32,125 nt of DNA, taken from the NCBI GenBank assembly GCA_031256905.1, contig JAIRPY010000050.1:1-32125 (forward strand), in the 5' to 3' direction. The DNA comes from Spirochaetaceae bacterium. GTDB lineage: Bacteria; Spirochaetota; Spirochaetia; Treponematales; Breznakiellaceae. Below the pieces are notes generated by a model, which was not told the origin of the DNA, ran no database searches, and worked only from the letters and a program-made list of their open reading frames with translations. Below are positions 16,006 to 25,634 of the stretch, in pieces (within the stretch, counting starts at the first letter, position 1; the number at the start of each line of letters is the position of its first letter). A program made the position numbers and the translations under genes.

Positions 16006-17355
16006 TTAAAACACTTTGAAAGAACGAATTTCCGCGGCCAAGTAAAAAGAACCCGTCCCTAATATAGGAAGATTTTTCGCCACGGCCAGCTCTACCGCCC
16101 GATCAACCGCCGCGGCCGTCTCCGGAATGCAAATAATTTCCGGGCCGATTCCTAACGTGCCAGCGGTTTCCCGAAATACATCGTACACCCCTTGAGGAAC
16201 GCTGATCTTATACGTTCCGGGGGTAGTTATGATGATATGCTTAAACCGAGGAATCAACGCCTGCGCCATAGCGCGCGCGTCTTTGCCGACCGCGCACCCA
16301 AACAAGAGAACTCCTCCGGCGCCGTACAATCGGGAAAAGGTCTCTCCGCAGGCTTCCGCGCTACAGGCGGTGTGGGCTCCGTCTACGATTAAAACCGGAA
16401 AGTCTAACACCCGCTCGAATCGGGCCGGCAGACTGAATCTCCCAAGCCCTTCTGTCACAGCCTGATCCGGCAGGTCCGGAAATGCGATCTTAGCCGTAAC
16501 CGCCGCAAGTCCGGCGTTTTTCGCTTGGATGCTCCCGATCATCGGGGTTTTTAAGTCCTTTAAGGGCTGGGGAAAAACCGGGGAACTCAGGCAAAAGTAC
16601 GTCCCTTCCGGGGTAACTTCAAGATCCCGAATCTCCGCAAATTCAGGAAGATAGTACAACGGCGCGCCTTGGGAAGCCGCAACGGTTCTGAAGACCTCCA
16701 AGGCTTCATCGGTCTGTTCCGCCAAAATTAAAGGTCGGCCCGGTTTGATAATCCCCGCCTTTTCTCGTGCTATTTTTCCCAAAGTGTTTCCCAGAAACTC
16801 GGTGTGTTCCAGCTCGATAAGCGTAATCGCCGATACCAAGGGATCCACAATGTTGGTGGCGTCCCATCGGCCTCCCAAACCGGTTTCGATGCACATCGCA
16901 TCGCAGGCGCCTCGGCGGGCGCAGAGAAAAAAAAACAAAGTCAGCAGTTCAAAAAAACCGGCGGATATATCGTCCGGCGAGAGGGCAGGCCTGCGCCGCA
17001 ACGCTTTTTCCGCAGACTGCAGTTCTTTGCCGGCCTCAACATACACCGATTCATCGAAGAAAGCGTCTCCGCAGGTAATTCGTTCCCGGTACTCGATGAC
17101 ATGGGGCGAAGTATACCTCCCGGGCCGAAACCCCCCGGCTTCCAATATTCCGGCGGCCATGCCGGTCACCGAACCTTTCCCCTTAGACCCCGCGACGTGA
17201 ATAACCGGCGCGGCCCTTTCGGGATGGCCCGCCAGCCGAGCAAGAGTCTCCATGCGGTCCAAACGCAGACTCGTCGTAAACTGATCCCCGATAAACCGGC
17301 CCAGCCAAGTAAACACATCCTGTGAAGAAGACAGTAACGGTTCTTCTTGTTCCAT
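16006..17355 (-). CDS. folC: Folylpolyglutamate synthase/dihydrofolate synthase
   Basis: VIHVAGSKGKGSVTGMAAGIL, TSPHVIEYRERI, CIETGLGGRWDATNI, IAREKAGIIKPGRP, VDGAH. Confidence 0.92.
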   Translation of the reverse strand: MEQEEPLLSSSQDVFTWLGRFIGDQFTTSLRLDRMETLARLAGHPERAAPVIHVAGSKGKGSVTGMAAGILEAGGFRPGRYTSPHVIEYRERITCGDAFFDESVYVEAGKELQSAEKALRRRPALSPDDISAGFFELLTLFFFLCARRGACDAMCIETGLGGRWDATNIVDPLVSAITLIELEHTEFLGNTLGKIAREKAGIIKPGRPLILAEQTDEALEVFRTVAASQGAPLYYLPEFAEIRDLEVTPEGTYFCLSSPVFPQPLKDLKTPMIGSIQAKNAGLAAVTAKIAFPDLPDQAVTEGLGRFSLPARFERVLDFPVLIVDGAHTACSAEACGETFSRLYGAGGVLLFGCAVGKDARAMAQALIPRFKHIIITTPGTYKISVPQGVYDVFRETAGTLGIGPEIICIPETAAAVDRAVELAVAKNLPILGTGSFYLAAEIRSFKVF

Positions 17356-17501
17356 ACTTTTGTATTCTGCATAACAAGCCTAAAAAGTCAAGTATTGCTA
17401 AACCCAAGGCCTTCTTCTTTTTAAATCGGTATTTTCTTTTCTAAAAATTTAAAAAAACCTGTCTTTTGCTTAAAAAGATCCTCGCCCCTAATATTAAAAC
17501 C

Positions 17502-17530
17502 TTGACTTGCTATAGGTTAGCTTTTACACT
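17502..17530 (+). promoter_or_regulatory. Predicted promoter TTGACT-N17-TACACT for the GH3 gene
   Basis: Hexamers at 17502-17507 and 17525-17530, upstream of ATG 17548. Confidence 0.45.
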
Positions 17531-17547
17531 TACAGCAAGGAGAAATT

Positions 17548-19956
17548 ATGAAGAAATATATCGCGGCGGCCGCCGCCCTAGGTGTGTTTTTGAGTTCCTG
17601 CGCGGGCTCAAAGGCCTCCAAAGAACTCAAAAAATATGCGGAACAAGAAATCAACACCGACGGGACGATCCACATCGTCGTAACCAACCCCAACGGAGGA
17701 CCCTCTCTGGGATACGCAAAAAACAGCGGCCTTAAACTGCTGGCGGCGGATCAGGGCGAATTCACCTACGCTTTTAAAGATATGAATAATAACGGCCTCC
17801 TCGACGACTGGGAAGATTGGCGGAATCCCAGCGACAAACGGGCGGAATCTTTGGCGAAAGAGCTGACCAAAGACGAAATCGCCGGGTTAATGCTCTTCAG
17901 TTCCCATGAACAGGCGCCGGAAGAAGGTTTAACCGAAACGCAGAAAAACTATCTCAAAAACGATAACCTCCGGAATGTCCTGAACGCCGGAGGTAATAAC
18001 GTTCCCGCCGCGGTTTCCTGGAATAACGCGATGCAAGCCTATGTAGAAGGGCTTTTGCTGGAAGGGCAAAAAGCGATTCCCGTAAACTTCAGCTCGGACC
18101 CTCGAAGCATCGCCGGCTCGGACGCCCAGTATAACGCCGGGGGCGATGATATTTCCCGATGGCCCTCGAATTTAGGCATCGCCGCAACCTTCGATCCCCA
18201 GGTTATGCAGAAATTTGCCCGGATCGCCGCAGAAGAATACCGGGGCATGGGCATCGCGACCGCTCTGGGTCCCCAGATTGAACTGGCCACCGACCCCCGA
18301 TGGTTACGCTTCGACGGCACCTTCGGCGAAAATACCCAACTGGCAGTCGATATGACTAAAGCCTACGTTGACGGTTCTCAGTCCAGTATCGTCAACGGCA
18401 AAGACATCGGGTGGGGGCCCACATCGATTAACGCCATGATCAAACATTTCCCCGGAGACGGCGTCGGCGAAGGCGGCCGGGAATCCCACACCGAAAGCGG
18501 CAAATACGCCGTGTACCCGGGCAATAATTTCCAAGAGCATTTAAAGCCCTTCATCGACGGCGGTCTTACCTTGAACGGCCCCACCCAAAAAGCCGCGTCA
18601 ATGATGATTTCTTACTCCGTTGCCATCGGACCGGACGGCAAACCGTTATTCGGAGTCAATAAAGCCTCGGCCTATGATAAAGCGAAAATCGACATCCTCC
18701 GCAAAGACAACTACGAAGGAGTCCTCTGCACCGACTGGGCGGTCACCAGCGCGGTTACGGATCCAAACAACGCCTTGGGTTTAGGCATGGCCTATGGCAT
18801 GGAAAATGAAAGTATCGCCCGGCGGCATTACGAAGTCTTAGTCAGCGGCATCGATATGTTCGGAGGCAACAACGATAAAAAACCGGTTCTGGAAGCCTAC
18901 GATATTTGGGAATCCGAATTTCAGGCGGGAAACCTGCCCATTTCCGCAGAAGAACGATTCCGAAAGTCCGGGCAACGCCTAGTTACGCTGTTTTTCAACG
19001 TCGGTTTGTTTGAAAATCCCTATCTTTCCCTCGAAGAATCCCGCAAAGTTGTCGGCAGTCAAGATAAACGGGACGCCGGGTATCAGACTCAACTCGATTC
19101 CATCGTCCTGCTGAAAAACAAAAATAAAACAATAAAAAAAGCGGATGTTCTGAAGGATTATAAAAATAAAACCGTGTATATTCCAAGTTCGATTCGGTAC
19201 GGTTTTGCCAGCGTATTCAGCCCTGCTCAAAACGTCAGCGATCCTACTATGGATGTCGAAATTGCCAAACTGTATTTTAAAGAAGTTTTGACGGATACGC
19301 CCATTACCGACTCTTCCGGCAAAGTGACCGGCTTTAAAGCTCCGGATGTCTCAAAAGCTGATATAGTAATCGTCGGCATGATGAGTCCCGATAATGGCAA
19401 CAACTTCAGCAAAGCAGGCTTAAAAGACGGTAAGTTTTATCCTCTGTCTCTGCAATACGGACAGTATACAGCGAATGGTCCCAACGTGCGCCGGACTTCT
19501 CTCAGCGGGGATATTTCAAGCGACGGCTCGAAACAGAACCGCAGTTACTTCGGCGAGAAATCCCAGATAGGCAACGAGTACGATTTGACTGCAGTATTGA
19601 ACGCCCGGAAAGCCATCGACGCAACCGGTAAAAATATTCCCTTACTCGTGGCTTTGAAAGCGAAAAATCCAGTGATTGTCAGCGAATTTGAAGCCCAAAC
19701 AGACGCGATAGTAACCGGTTTTTCGGTAAGCGATCAGGCCTATTTCGACATCTTGCTGGGCAAACAGGAACCCAAAGGCTTACTTCCCATGCAGTTCCCC
19801 AAGGATATGGCAACCGTTGAAGCTCAAAAAGAAGACGTTGGACAAGACCTCACGCCGTACACCGATACCGCAGGAAATGTCTACGATTTCGGCTACGGCT
19901 TAAACTACAAGGGCGTCATTTCCGACGGCCGCACTAAAAAGTACGCTGGACGCTAA
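17548..19956 (+). CDS. Glycoside hydrolase family 3 protein (beta-glucosidase-like), lipoprotein
   Basis: Lipobox FLSSC; GH3 patterns (LTKDEIAGLMLFSS, AMIKHFPGDG, GVLCTDWAV with candidate nucleophile Asp, C-terminal domain ending YDFGYGLNY). Confidence 0.88.
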   Translation: MKKYIAAAAALGVFLSSCAGSKASKELKKYAEQEINTDGTIHIVVTNPNGGPSLGYAKNSGLKLLAADQGEFTYAFKDMNNNGLLDDWEDWRNPSDKRAESLAKELTKDEIAGLMLFSSHEQAPEEGLTETQKNYLKNDNLRNVLNAGGNNVPAAVSWNNAMQAYVEGLLLEGQKAIPVNFSSDPRSIAGSDAQYNAGGDDISRWPSNLGIAATFDPQVMQKFARIAAEEYRGMGIATALGPQIELATDPRWLRFDGTFGENTQLAVDMTKAYVDGSQSSIVNGKDIGWGPTSINAMIKHFPGDGVGEGGRESHTESGKYAVYPGNNFQEHLKPFIDGGLTLNGPTQKAASMMISYSVAIGPDGKPLFGVNKASAYDKAKIDILRKDNYEGVLCTDWAVTSAVTDPNNALGLGMAYGMENESIARRHYEVLVSGIDMFGGNNDKKPVLEAYDIWESEFQAGNLPISAEERFRKSGQRLVTLFFNVGLFENPYLSLEESRKVVGSQDKRDAGYQTQLDSIVLLKNKNKTIKKADVLKDYKNKTVYIPSSIRYGFASVFSPAQNVSDPTMDVEIAKLYFKEVLTDTPITDSSGKVTGFKAPDVSKADIVIVGMMSPDNGNNFSKAGLKDGKFYPLSLQYGQYTANGPNVRRTSLSGDISSDGSKQNRSYFGEKSQIGNEYDLTAVLNARKAIDATGKNIPLLVALKAKNPVIVSEFEAQTDAIVTGFSVSDQAYFDILLGKQEPKGLLPMQFPKDMATVEAQKEDVGQDLTPYTDTAGNVYDFGYGLNYKGVISDGRTKKYAGR

Positions 19957-19973
19957 ACGCCGAAACTCGGCAT

Positions 19974-20007
19974 CCCCCCGCATGGAAGCTGAAACACGCC
20001 AGGGGGG
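19974..20007. terminator. GC-rich stem-loop between convergent GH3 and SprA-related-like genes
   Basis: CCCCCC(gca)TGG ... CCA GGGGGG. No strong T-run. Confidence 0.35.
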
Positions 20008-20026
20008 TTAAAGCCAGGGGGCAAAT

Positions 20027-20500
20027 TTATGCGTAGAAATCGATAAGTCCCCGAGGCGCATCTTGAACGGCGGCGGTTACGGTACGGGTTGAACCCCCGG
20101 CAATATACACTCGGCCGCATTCGGGGCAAATTCCTGTTTTAAGCCGCACGGTTTGGCTTATTATTTTCCGGTTTTCCTGATCCGCCTTCATTTGTTCCCG
20201 AGAAACGTGTTCCCCTTCATGCGCGGCAATCACTCCTGCCGCTTGTCCCGGACTGATGCGCGTCGGGGACTGAAAACTAACCGAAGGATCATCGGACCCG
20301 TCTTGGTACTTGCGGTTTTTGCAGGTTTCACATTCTTGGGGTCCATACGCCGGATCCGCCGAACTTCGAGTATAGGCTTGCCGGGCTTCCGGCGAAATTG
20401 TCACCCTATAAGCCGGACCAAAGGAATCGGCCCTAGGACTTGCCTTCTGAGTATAGGCCTCAGCTCTGGGCATCCGGGCAGATACGTTTTGTATAGTCAT
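20027..20500 (-). CDS. SprA-related-like protein, putative metal-binding (HEGEH plus two CxxC)
   Basis: ECETCKNRKYQDGSDDPSVSFQSP, VIAAHEGEHV (HExxH), GICPECGRVYIAGG. Confidence 0.6.
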   Translation of the reverse strand: MTIQNVSARMPRAEAYTQKASPRADSFGPAYRVTISPEARQAYTRSSADPAYGPQECETCKNRKYQDGSDDPSVSFQSPTRISPGQAAGVIAAHEGEHVSREQMKADQENRKIISQTVRLKTGICPECGRVYIAGGSTRTVTAAVQDAPRGLIDFYA

Positions 20501-20541
20501 ACTGCAATTCTAAAAGGATCGCAACGGAAGATCAATTTTTT

Positions 20542-21543
20542 TCACTGTTTTGTAATGAGAAGGGTGTACTTTCCAAGGCCGCTGTACTGCCGGACATGAA
20601 TCTGATACAGCTCTCCGGCGGACAGCCCGCTCAGAGCGATGCCCCGGCCTGGGCCGACTCCGGCGGTGTATTGCAGGAGGGACCCGGCGCGGTCAAACGC
20701 GTAGAGGCTTATCCGCATGGCTTCGGGCAGATGGGACAGCTCAAACCGGTATCGGCCGTCCGAGGGGGCGGTAAAAAGGTATACATTCTGTTGGTCGGTG
20801 TATTGCATACTATCAGCTATGATGTCAAGCCCTATATCGACCGGTTCTTTCTGCCGTCCAATGATAAACGTATACGTCCCGAAACCGGTATGCTGTCCGA
20901 CGTGAATTTCGCACATTTCCCCGGCGGACAGCCCCTTCAAGGTAAGGCCGTGACCGTTGCCGACTCCGGTGATATACCGCAGAGATTCGCCTTCGGCGTT
21001 GAACGCGCCGATGTTTACCCGCATATTTTTCAGGTTTCCCACTTCGAACCGGTAATTGCCGTCCAGGGGCGCGGTAAAAAGGTACACGTTCCGCTGATCC
21101 GTGTACTGCATACTATCGTTGATATCGGTGGCGGCGGATGTGTCAGCGGGTTCTTTTTGATGTCCAATGATAAGGGTATACGCGCTGAAACCGGTATGCT
21201 GTCCGACTTGAATACGGTACGTTTTTCCGGCGGTTAAGCCGTTGAGGGTCGCGCCGTTTTGCCGGCCGACGCCGGCGGCGGAAGCGATGATTTCGCCGGC
21301 GCTGTCAAAGGCCGCGACGTTTACTCGGACGTTTTGTTTTAGTTCGGTTATTTCGAATCGATAGAGTCCGTCTCTGGAGGGGGTAAAAAGGAAGGAATTA
21401 AGACGTCTATCCGCTGAAATCATCCCTCGAAGGACATCTATTTTTGCGTTTGGTACGGTTATTTCCGCATTGGTCAGGGGCGGGACCGGTATATCAGGGT
21501 ATGCGAAGGAAGAAACGATAAGGATAAAGCAGAAGTATTTCAT
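20542..21543 (-). CDS. Exported protein with three ~100-aa repeats (PPC-like beta domains)
   Basis: Signal peptide; repeats begin at FLFTPSRDG, YLFTAPLDG and YLFTAPSDG, spaced 103 and 101 aa. Confidence 0.75.
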   Translation of the reverse strand: MKYFCFILIVSSFAYPDIPVPPLTNAEITVPNAKIDVLRGMISADRRLNSFLFTPSRDGLYRFEITELKQNVRVNVAAFDSAGEIIASAAGVGRQNGATLNGLTAGKTYRIQVGQHTGFSAYTLIIGHQKEPADTSAATDINDSMQYTDQRNVYLFTAPLDGNYRFEVGNLKNMRVNIGAFNAEGESLRYITGVGNGHGLTLKGLSAGEMCEIHVGQHTGFGTYTFIIGRQKEPVDIGLDIIADSMQYTDQQNVYLFTAPSDGRYRFELSHLPEAMRISLYAFDRAGSLLQYTAGVGPGRGIALSGLSAGELYQIHVRQYSGLGKYTLLITKQ

Positions 21544-21616
21544 GCTGAGTATATCGGCATTTTTTTCGGCCCGGGCAAGAGATGTCCCGGGCCGGCGGAA
21601 GTCTCCTTGGCTGGGG

Positions 21617-21997
21617 TTACTGGCAGGGCTGTTTGTCTGCTACGTAATCGGCAAACATACGAGCGATGGCTGGGGCTTGTTCTCCCCAGACTTGTTCATC
21701 GGTGGTCTGTTGTTCTAAGAATTTGCGGATGATAGACTGGAAATCTTGGCTGGTCAGCTCGGCGGTTCCTAATCGTCTATTATTTCGGTAGGTGATAATA
21801 TCGTAAATATCTTCTATTATATATTGGGCGCAAATTTCTATGTAATGTTTTGTATACACATTGGTTACGATCATAATTTTGCCGTAATTGCGGGATTCAA
21901 AATGCACCTGCAAACGTTTTCCCATGAGGGTATCGGCGGAAGCCAGCATCGGGATAATGATCATGAGGATCATACTGAAAGCAAAACGTTTATCCAT
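21617..21997 (-). CDS. Small exported protein, unknown function
   Basis: MDKRFAFSMILMIIIPMLASADT signal peptide; start reassigned to ATG 21997 preceded by AAGGAG. Confidence 0.65.
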   Translation of the reverse strand: MDKRFAFSMILMIIIPMLASADTLMGKRLQVHFESRNYGKIMIVTNVYTKHYIEICAQYIIEDIYDIITYRNNRRLGTAELTSQDFQSIIRKFLEQQTTDEQVWGEQAPAIARMFADYVADKQPCQ

Positions 21998-22137
21998 GAG
22001 ATTCTCCTTAATAAGGAAATATAGCACAGGATTATGATTTTTGCAACAATTTTTCCGTAAAGTTACCTCCGGGGACGCGAAAAAAAGAAATTCCCCTTGA
22101 GGAGAAGAGCCAAAAAGTTTTATAGTAAAGAAGAATC

Positions 22138-23016
22138 ATGAAAAAAAGGCTTTTGCTGAGTATTGGGCTTGTCCTTGCCCTGGGAATAGGAGGTTTTTTT
22201 GCCCGAAGTCCGGCGGTGGTGGTAACTGATTCGGCTTTCGACGTTTTGTATGGTCCAGACCGGACTCGGCGGAAGGTTGGGGCCGCCTCGTTGAAGTTAT
22301 TCCGCCGGGTTAGGCCTGTGCCGGTAGCCGATAACGCCGATCCGGATATGGTCGCTTTTGCGGTTGAGGAAGCTGAAGCTGATCCCTATTGCATAATATT
22401 TCCCTATCGGTATAATGAAGGGGCGGAGGCATATGCGGAACGGCATCCTTCGGCGAGGGTTTTCGTTTTAGGGGACCGGCATACTGGGGACCGAACGGAA
22501 GGAGCGGAAGGAGCGGTTTTTGTTGAGACTGATTGGAAGACCGATCTGTACCGGGCTGGGTTATGCGCTGGAAGTCTTGCCCTATCCGGGGAGGATGGAG
22601 AGGTGCTGTTTTTTCAGACTCCGATTCTTTCTGATGAAGGGCAGGAGCTGTTTGAGCGGGGGCTTCGGGATCGGGGCGTAGAAAAACCGCCTAAATACCT
22701 GAGTGTAAGCCAAGAATATTCCGATAATAAAAACGTGGCCTGTGCTGTGGTGGGCGGCCGGGCGGAGGCGTTTTTTGAGCAGAATCTCGGCGCGCCGGTA
22801 GTGTTATTTTCGTGGGTTGATCCGGCCTTGACTGGGGATTCCGTGAAAGTGCTGTTTGATGATTCCCCTTGGGCGTTAGTTTCGAGGGTAGTTCAGTTGA
22901 TACCTGGGAAAGAGCGGATGCAGAGCATCCCTTCTGATGTTGTGGTCCTGGGGAGGAGGATACTAGAACGGGGGCTTGTAGGAGATTTAAAAAAAACGAG
23001 GGAAAATAATATATAA
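22138..23016 (+). CDS. Exported protein with possible periplasmic-binding/BMP-like fold
   Basis: N-terminal signal anchor; alternating strand/helix pattern (YCIIFPYRYNEGAEAYAERHPSARVFVLGD). Family call is weak. Confidence 0.5.
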   Translation: MKKRLLLSIGLVLALGIGGFFARSPAVVVTDSAFDVLYGPDRTRRKVGAASLKLFRRVRPVPVADNADPDMVAFAVEEAEADPYCIIFPYRYNEGAEAYAERHPSARVFVLGDRHTGDRTEGAEGAVFVETDWKTDLYRAGLCAGSLALSGEDGEVLFFQTPILSDEGQELFERGLRDRGVEKPPKYLSVSQEYSDNKNVACAVVGGRAEAFFEQNLGAPVVLFSWVDPALTGDSVKVLFDDSPWALVSRVVQLIPGKERMQSIPSDVVVLGRRILERGLVGDLKKTRENNI

Positions 23017-23042
23017 AAAATACTATAAACTTGAAAAGGGGT

Positions 23043-23071
23043 TTGACAAAGATTTAATAAATAGGTATACT
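23043..23071 (+). promoter_or_regulatory. Strong sigma70-type promoter TTGACA-N17-TATACT upstream of flaA-like pair
   Basis: TTGACA 23043-23048; TATACT 23066-23071. Confidence 0.7.
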
Positions 23072-23113
23072 AATATTGATCTTAGTTCCCAACGTTTAGA
23101 AAAGGAGTATGGG

Positions 23114-23884
23114 ATGAAACAAAGTAGTTTCAGGGCTACATGCTTAATTATTATGGCATGCATAGCAGTATTATCAGCATTTGGTGATGAACGGACGATT
23201 GTTCTTGAAACCAAGGTAGTGGAGACCTTCGATAATACCGACGGCGACGATGGTTCCAAGTATGATTGGCGCCTGGAGGCAAGCAAATTCGCTACCAAGA
23301 CCAAAGACGCGGATGGAAACGTCACCGATTCGTGGCCCAAAGTTGCCTATATTGATGCCTGGCCTGAGCAGTTTTTCCGCAGTACGGAAGACACCAGCGC
23401 GCTGAAAAGTTTGGGCATTTGGGGCAAATTCGACCGCCGGGGATATAACTGGATCGACGTGTATCCGGTTGAGAAGGGAGGCGACGAGAATGCCGGGGCC
23501 GTCACTATCCCGATGGTAGGCCGCCTTCAGTACATCGACTTATGGGTATGGGGGTCTAACCTTCGGTACAGTATCGAGGCGTATTTCCGGGATTATAACG
23601 GAATCATGTACGTCATTGGTCTGGGGAGCATTAATCATACCGGGTGGAAAAACCTGAGAGCCCCGGTTCCCGCCAGTATCCCCCAAGCCAAAACGGTTCT
23701 TCCCAAATTCGCGGCCCTTGATTTTGTCAAATTCCGCATCTGGACAGAACCGACTGAACGGGTAGATAATTTCTATGTCTATCTGGATCATTTCAAAGTT
23801 CTAACCGATACCTTTGAAACGCCTTTTGACGGAGACAAACTCGAAGATCCCGCAAAAGTGGACGAACTGTGGGGAGGCAAATAA
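23114..23884 (+). CDS. Flagellar filament outer layer (sheath) protein FlaA-like
   Basis: Signal peptide; ETKVVETFDNTDGDDGSKYDWRLEASKF, LGIWGKFDRRGYNWIDVYP, FYVYLDHFKVLTDTFE resemble spirochaetal FlaA. Confidence 0.85.
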   Translation: MKQSSFRATCLIIMACIAVLSAFGDERTIVLETKVVETFDNTDGDDGSKYDWRLEASKFATKTKDADGNVTDSWPKVAYIDAWPEQFFRSTEDTSALKSLGIWGKFDRRGYNWIDVYPVEKGGDENAGAVTIPMVGRLQYIDLWVWGSNLRYSIEAYFRDYNGIMYVIGLGSINHTGWKNLRAPVPASIPQAKTVLPKFAALDFVKFRIWTEPTERVDNFYVYLDHFKVLTDTFETPFDGDKLEDPAKVDELWGGK

Positions 23885-24616
23885 ATGAAACGCTATATTG
23901 CTATTGCCTTAGGTCTCCTTGTGGGCGGGGCGACATTCGCCCAGACCGATCCGAACCGTATTGGTATCGATACCGCCCAGCAGAATCTCCAAGAGATTTC
24001 TATCGATAAGTTTGAGCATGACAGTTATTGGCGGGGGTCCATCTCCCCGGACGACGGCTTCATCAACGTCAGACTGTTCGAAGGAAGCCCGGCGACTTAC
24101 GATGAGAACGAGAACCCCAATGGGAAAAAACCTATCGAAGCGGAAGAAGGTCTCAACCGTCCCGATACCCAAGTCCTGGGCGTAAGAGTTGATTTTCTCC
24201 ACCGGGGAAATGTCAGCTTCTATCTCTATCCCCGACGGCCTATTCCCATCGAGGGCATCACCAAAACCATTTCCGTATGGGCCGTAGGAAGAAACTTCAA
24301 CCATACCCTCAAAATCCTCGTGCAGGATTTCTTCGGACGCCAGTTCGAACTTGAGGTTGGAAAACTCAACTTCCAGGGCTGGAAAAAGCTGACCGTCGCC
24401 ATTCCGCCTCAGCCCCTCATGGGCAAATCCGGAATCGTCCAGCGGGATTATCACTACAATAATCAACTGGGCATCAAGGTTATCGGATTCAAAGTTGACT
24501 GCGATCCCTCAGAAACCGCCGGAACCTATTACCTGTATCTGGACGACCTCCGGGCAGTTACCGACCTCTTCGCAGAGAATAACCGGGACCCGGACGACAT
24601 GGCGGACGCATGGTAG
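23885..24616 (+). CDS. Flagellar filament outer layer (sheath) protein FlaA-like, second paralogue
   Basis: Signal peptide; LGVRVDFLHRGNVSFYLYPRRPIPIEGITKTISVWAVGRNFNHTLKILVQDFFGR, YYLYLDDLRAVTDLFAE; adjacent to first paralogue. Confidence 0.85.
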   Translation: MKRYIAIALGLLVGGATFAQTDPNRIGIDTAQQNLQEISIDKFEHDSYWRGSISPDDGFINVRLFEGSPATYDENENPNGKKPIEAEEGLNRPDTQVLGVRVDFLHRGNVSFYLYPRRPIPIEGITKTISVWAVGRNFNHTLKILVQDFFGRQFELEVGKLNFQGWKKLTVAIPPQPLMGKSGIVQRDYHYNNQLGIKVIGFKVDCDPSETAGTYYLYLDDLRAVTDLFAENNRDPDDMADAW

Positions 24617-24661
24617 AATCGTCTAAAGTCCGCTAAAACCGGACTCAGACTTAACAAACGG

Positions 24662-24690
24662 AAGGGAGAGGGTAAAACCTCTCCTTTTTT
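24662..24690 (+). terminator. Rho-independent terminator after the FlaA pair
   Basis: GGAGAGG-GTAAAA-CCTCTCC followed by TTTTTT. Confidence 0.8.
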
Positions 24691-24710
24691 ATATTTTTAC
24701 TTAGGTATCC

Positions 24711-25634
24711 ATGGACTTTGTTCATACCCCGGTACTGCCGGAAGAGACCATCCAATTACTCGGTCCCCGCCGAAACGGAGAATGTATGGTGGACGCCACT
24801 TTGGGAGAAGGGGGACACAGCTTTGCTTTTCTGTCCCGATTCCCAGACCTCAAAATCATCGGCATCGACGCGGACCGGGAAATACAGAACATCGCCAGGG
24901 AACGCCTGAAACCTTTTGGGGACCGCATTTCCTTCTATACCGGATGGTCCCAAGACTTTTTTTCCAAACCCCCGCCGGAAACCGCCCCGGCAGATACCAT
25001 TCTCATAGACCTCGGAATCAGCCAGTACCACTACCAGAAAGGCCGCCGAGGCTTCAGCTTCACCCAAGATGAACCCCTCGATATGCGGCTCAACCCCGAG
25101 GCCGGTCCTTCCGCGGCAGACTTACTCGACAGGCTTTCCGAGCGGGAATTGGCCGACCTCATCTACGCCAACAGCGATGAAGGCTACTCCCGGCGCATCG
25201 CCCGGCGCATTAAAGCCCAAGGACGCATCCGCAGTTCCGCGGTTTTGGCGGATCTTGTGTTTCAGGCCGTGCCGCCGGCCTACCGCCGGGGTCCCCGGCA
25301 TCCCGCGACGAAAACTTTTCTCGCCCTTCGCATCGCGGTAAACCGGGAGCTTGAGGGCCTCCCATCGCTCTTGGAAAGGGCCCTCGCTTTCCTCAAACCC
25401 GGGGGGCGGATGGGAGTCATCACTTTTCATTCATTAGAAGATAGAATCGTTAAAAATTTTTTCCGGGAGCAGGGGAAAAATACCCCGGATGCGCCGATAT
25501 ATAAAGAAGGGATAGTCAATCTTCTCGGCAGAAAGGGCTTTGCGCCGGGGATCGAGGAAGTCCGAAATAATCCATCCTCCCGAAGCGCCAGATTAAGGGT
25601 TGTGGAGAAAAATGTGCGTAAGGAAAGGCAATGA
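24711..25634 (+). CDS. rsmH: 16S rRNA (cytosine(1402)-N(4))-methyltransferase
   Basis: HTPVLPEETIQLL, VDATLGEGGHSFAFL, IDLGISQYHY, FHSLEDRIVKNFF. Confidence 0.95.
   Translation: MDFVHTPVLPEETIQLLGPRRNGECMVDATLGEGGHSFAFLSRFPDLKIIGIDADREIQNIARERLKPFGDRISFYTGWSQDFFSKPPPETAPADTILIDLGISQYHYQKGRRGFSFTQDEPLDMRLNPEAGPSAADLLDRLSERELADLIYANSDEGYSRRIARRIKAQGRIRSSAVLADLVFQAVPPAYRRGPRHPATKTFLALRIAVNRELEGLPSLLERALAFLKPGGRMGVITFHSLEDRIVKNFFREQGKNTPDAPIYKEGIVNLLGRKGFAPGIEEVRNNPSSRSARLRVVEKNVRKERQ

Noticed and set aside
16804-17325. 173-aa plus-strand ORF opposite folC
   Set aside because: Antisense to a conserved enzyme; no supporting motif.
19974-20026. GGGGG-rich direct repeats (CCAGGGGGG / CCAGGGGG) as a G-quadruplex
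   Set aside because: Only two clear G-runs; four runs needed are not present in close spacing.
23909-24466. 185-aa minus-strand ORF opposite the second FlaA gene
   Set aside because: Shadow ORF of a clear FlaA homologue.
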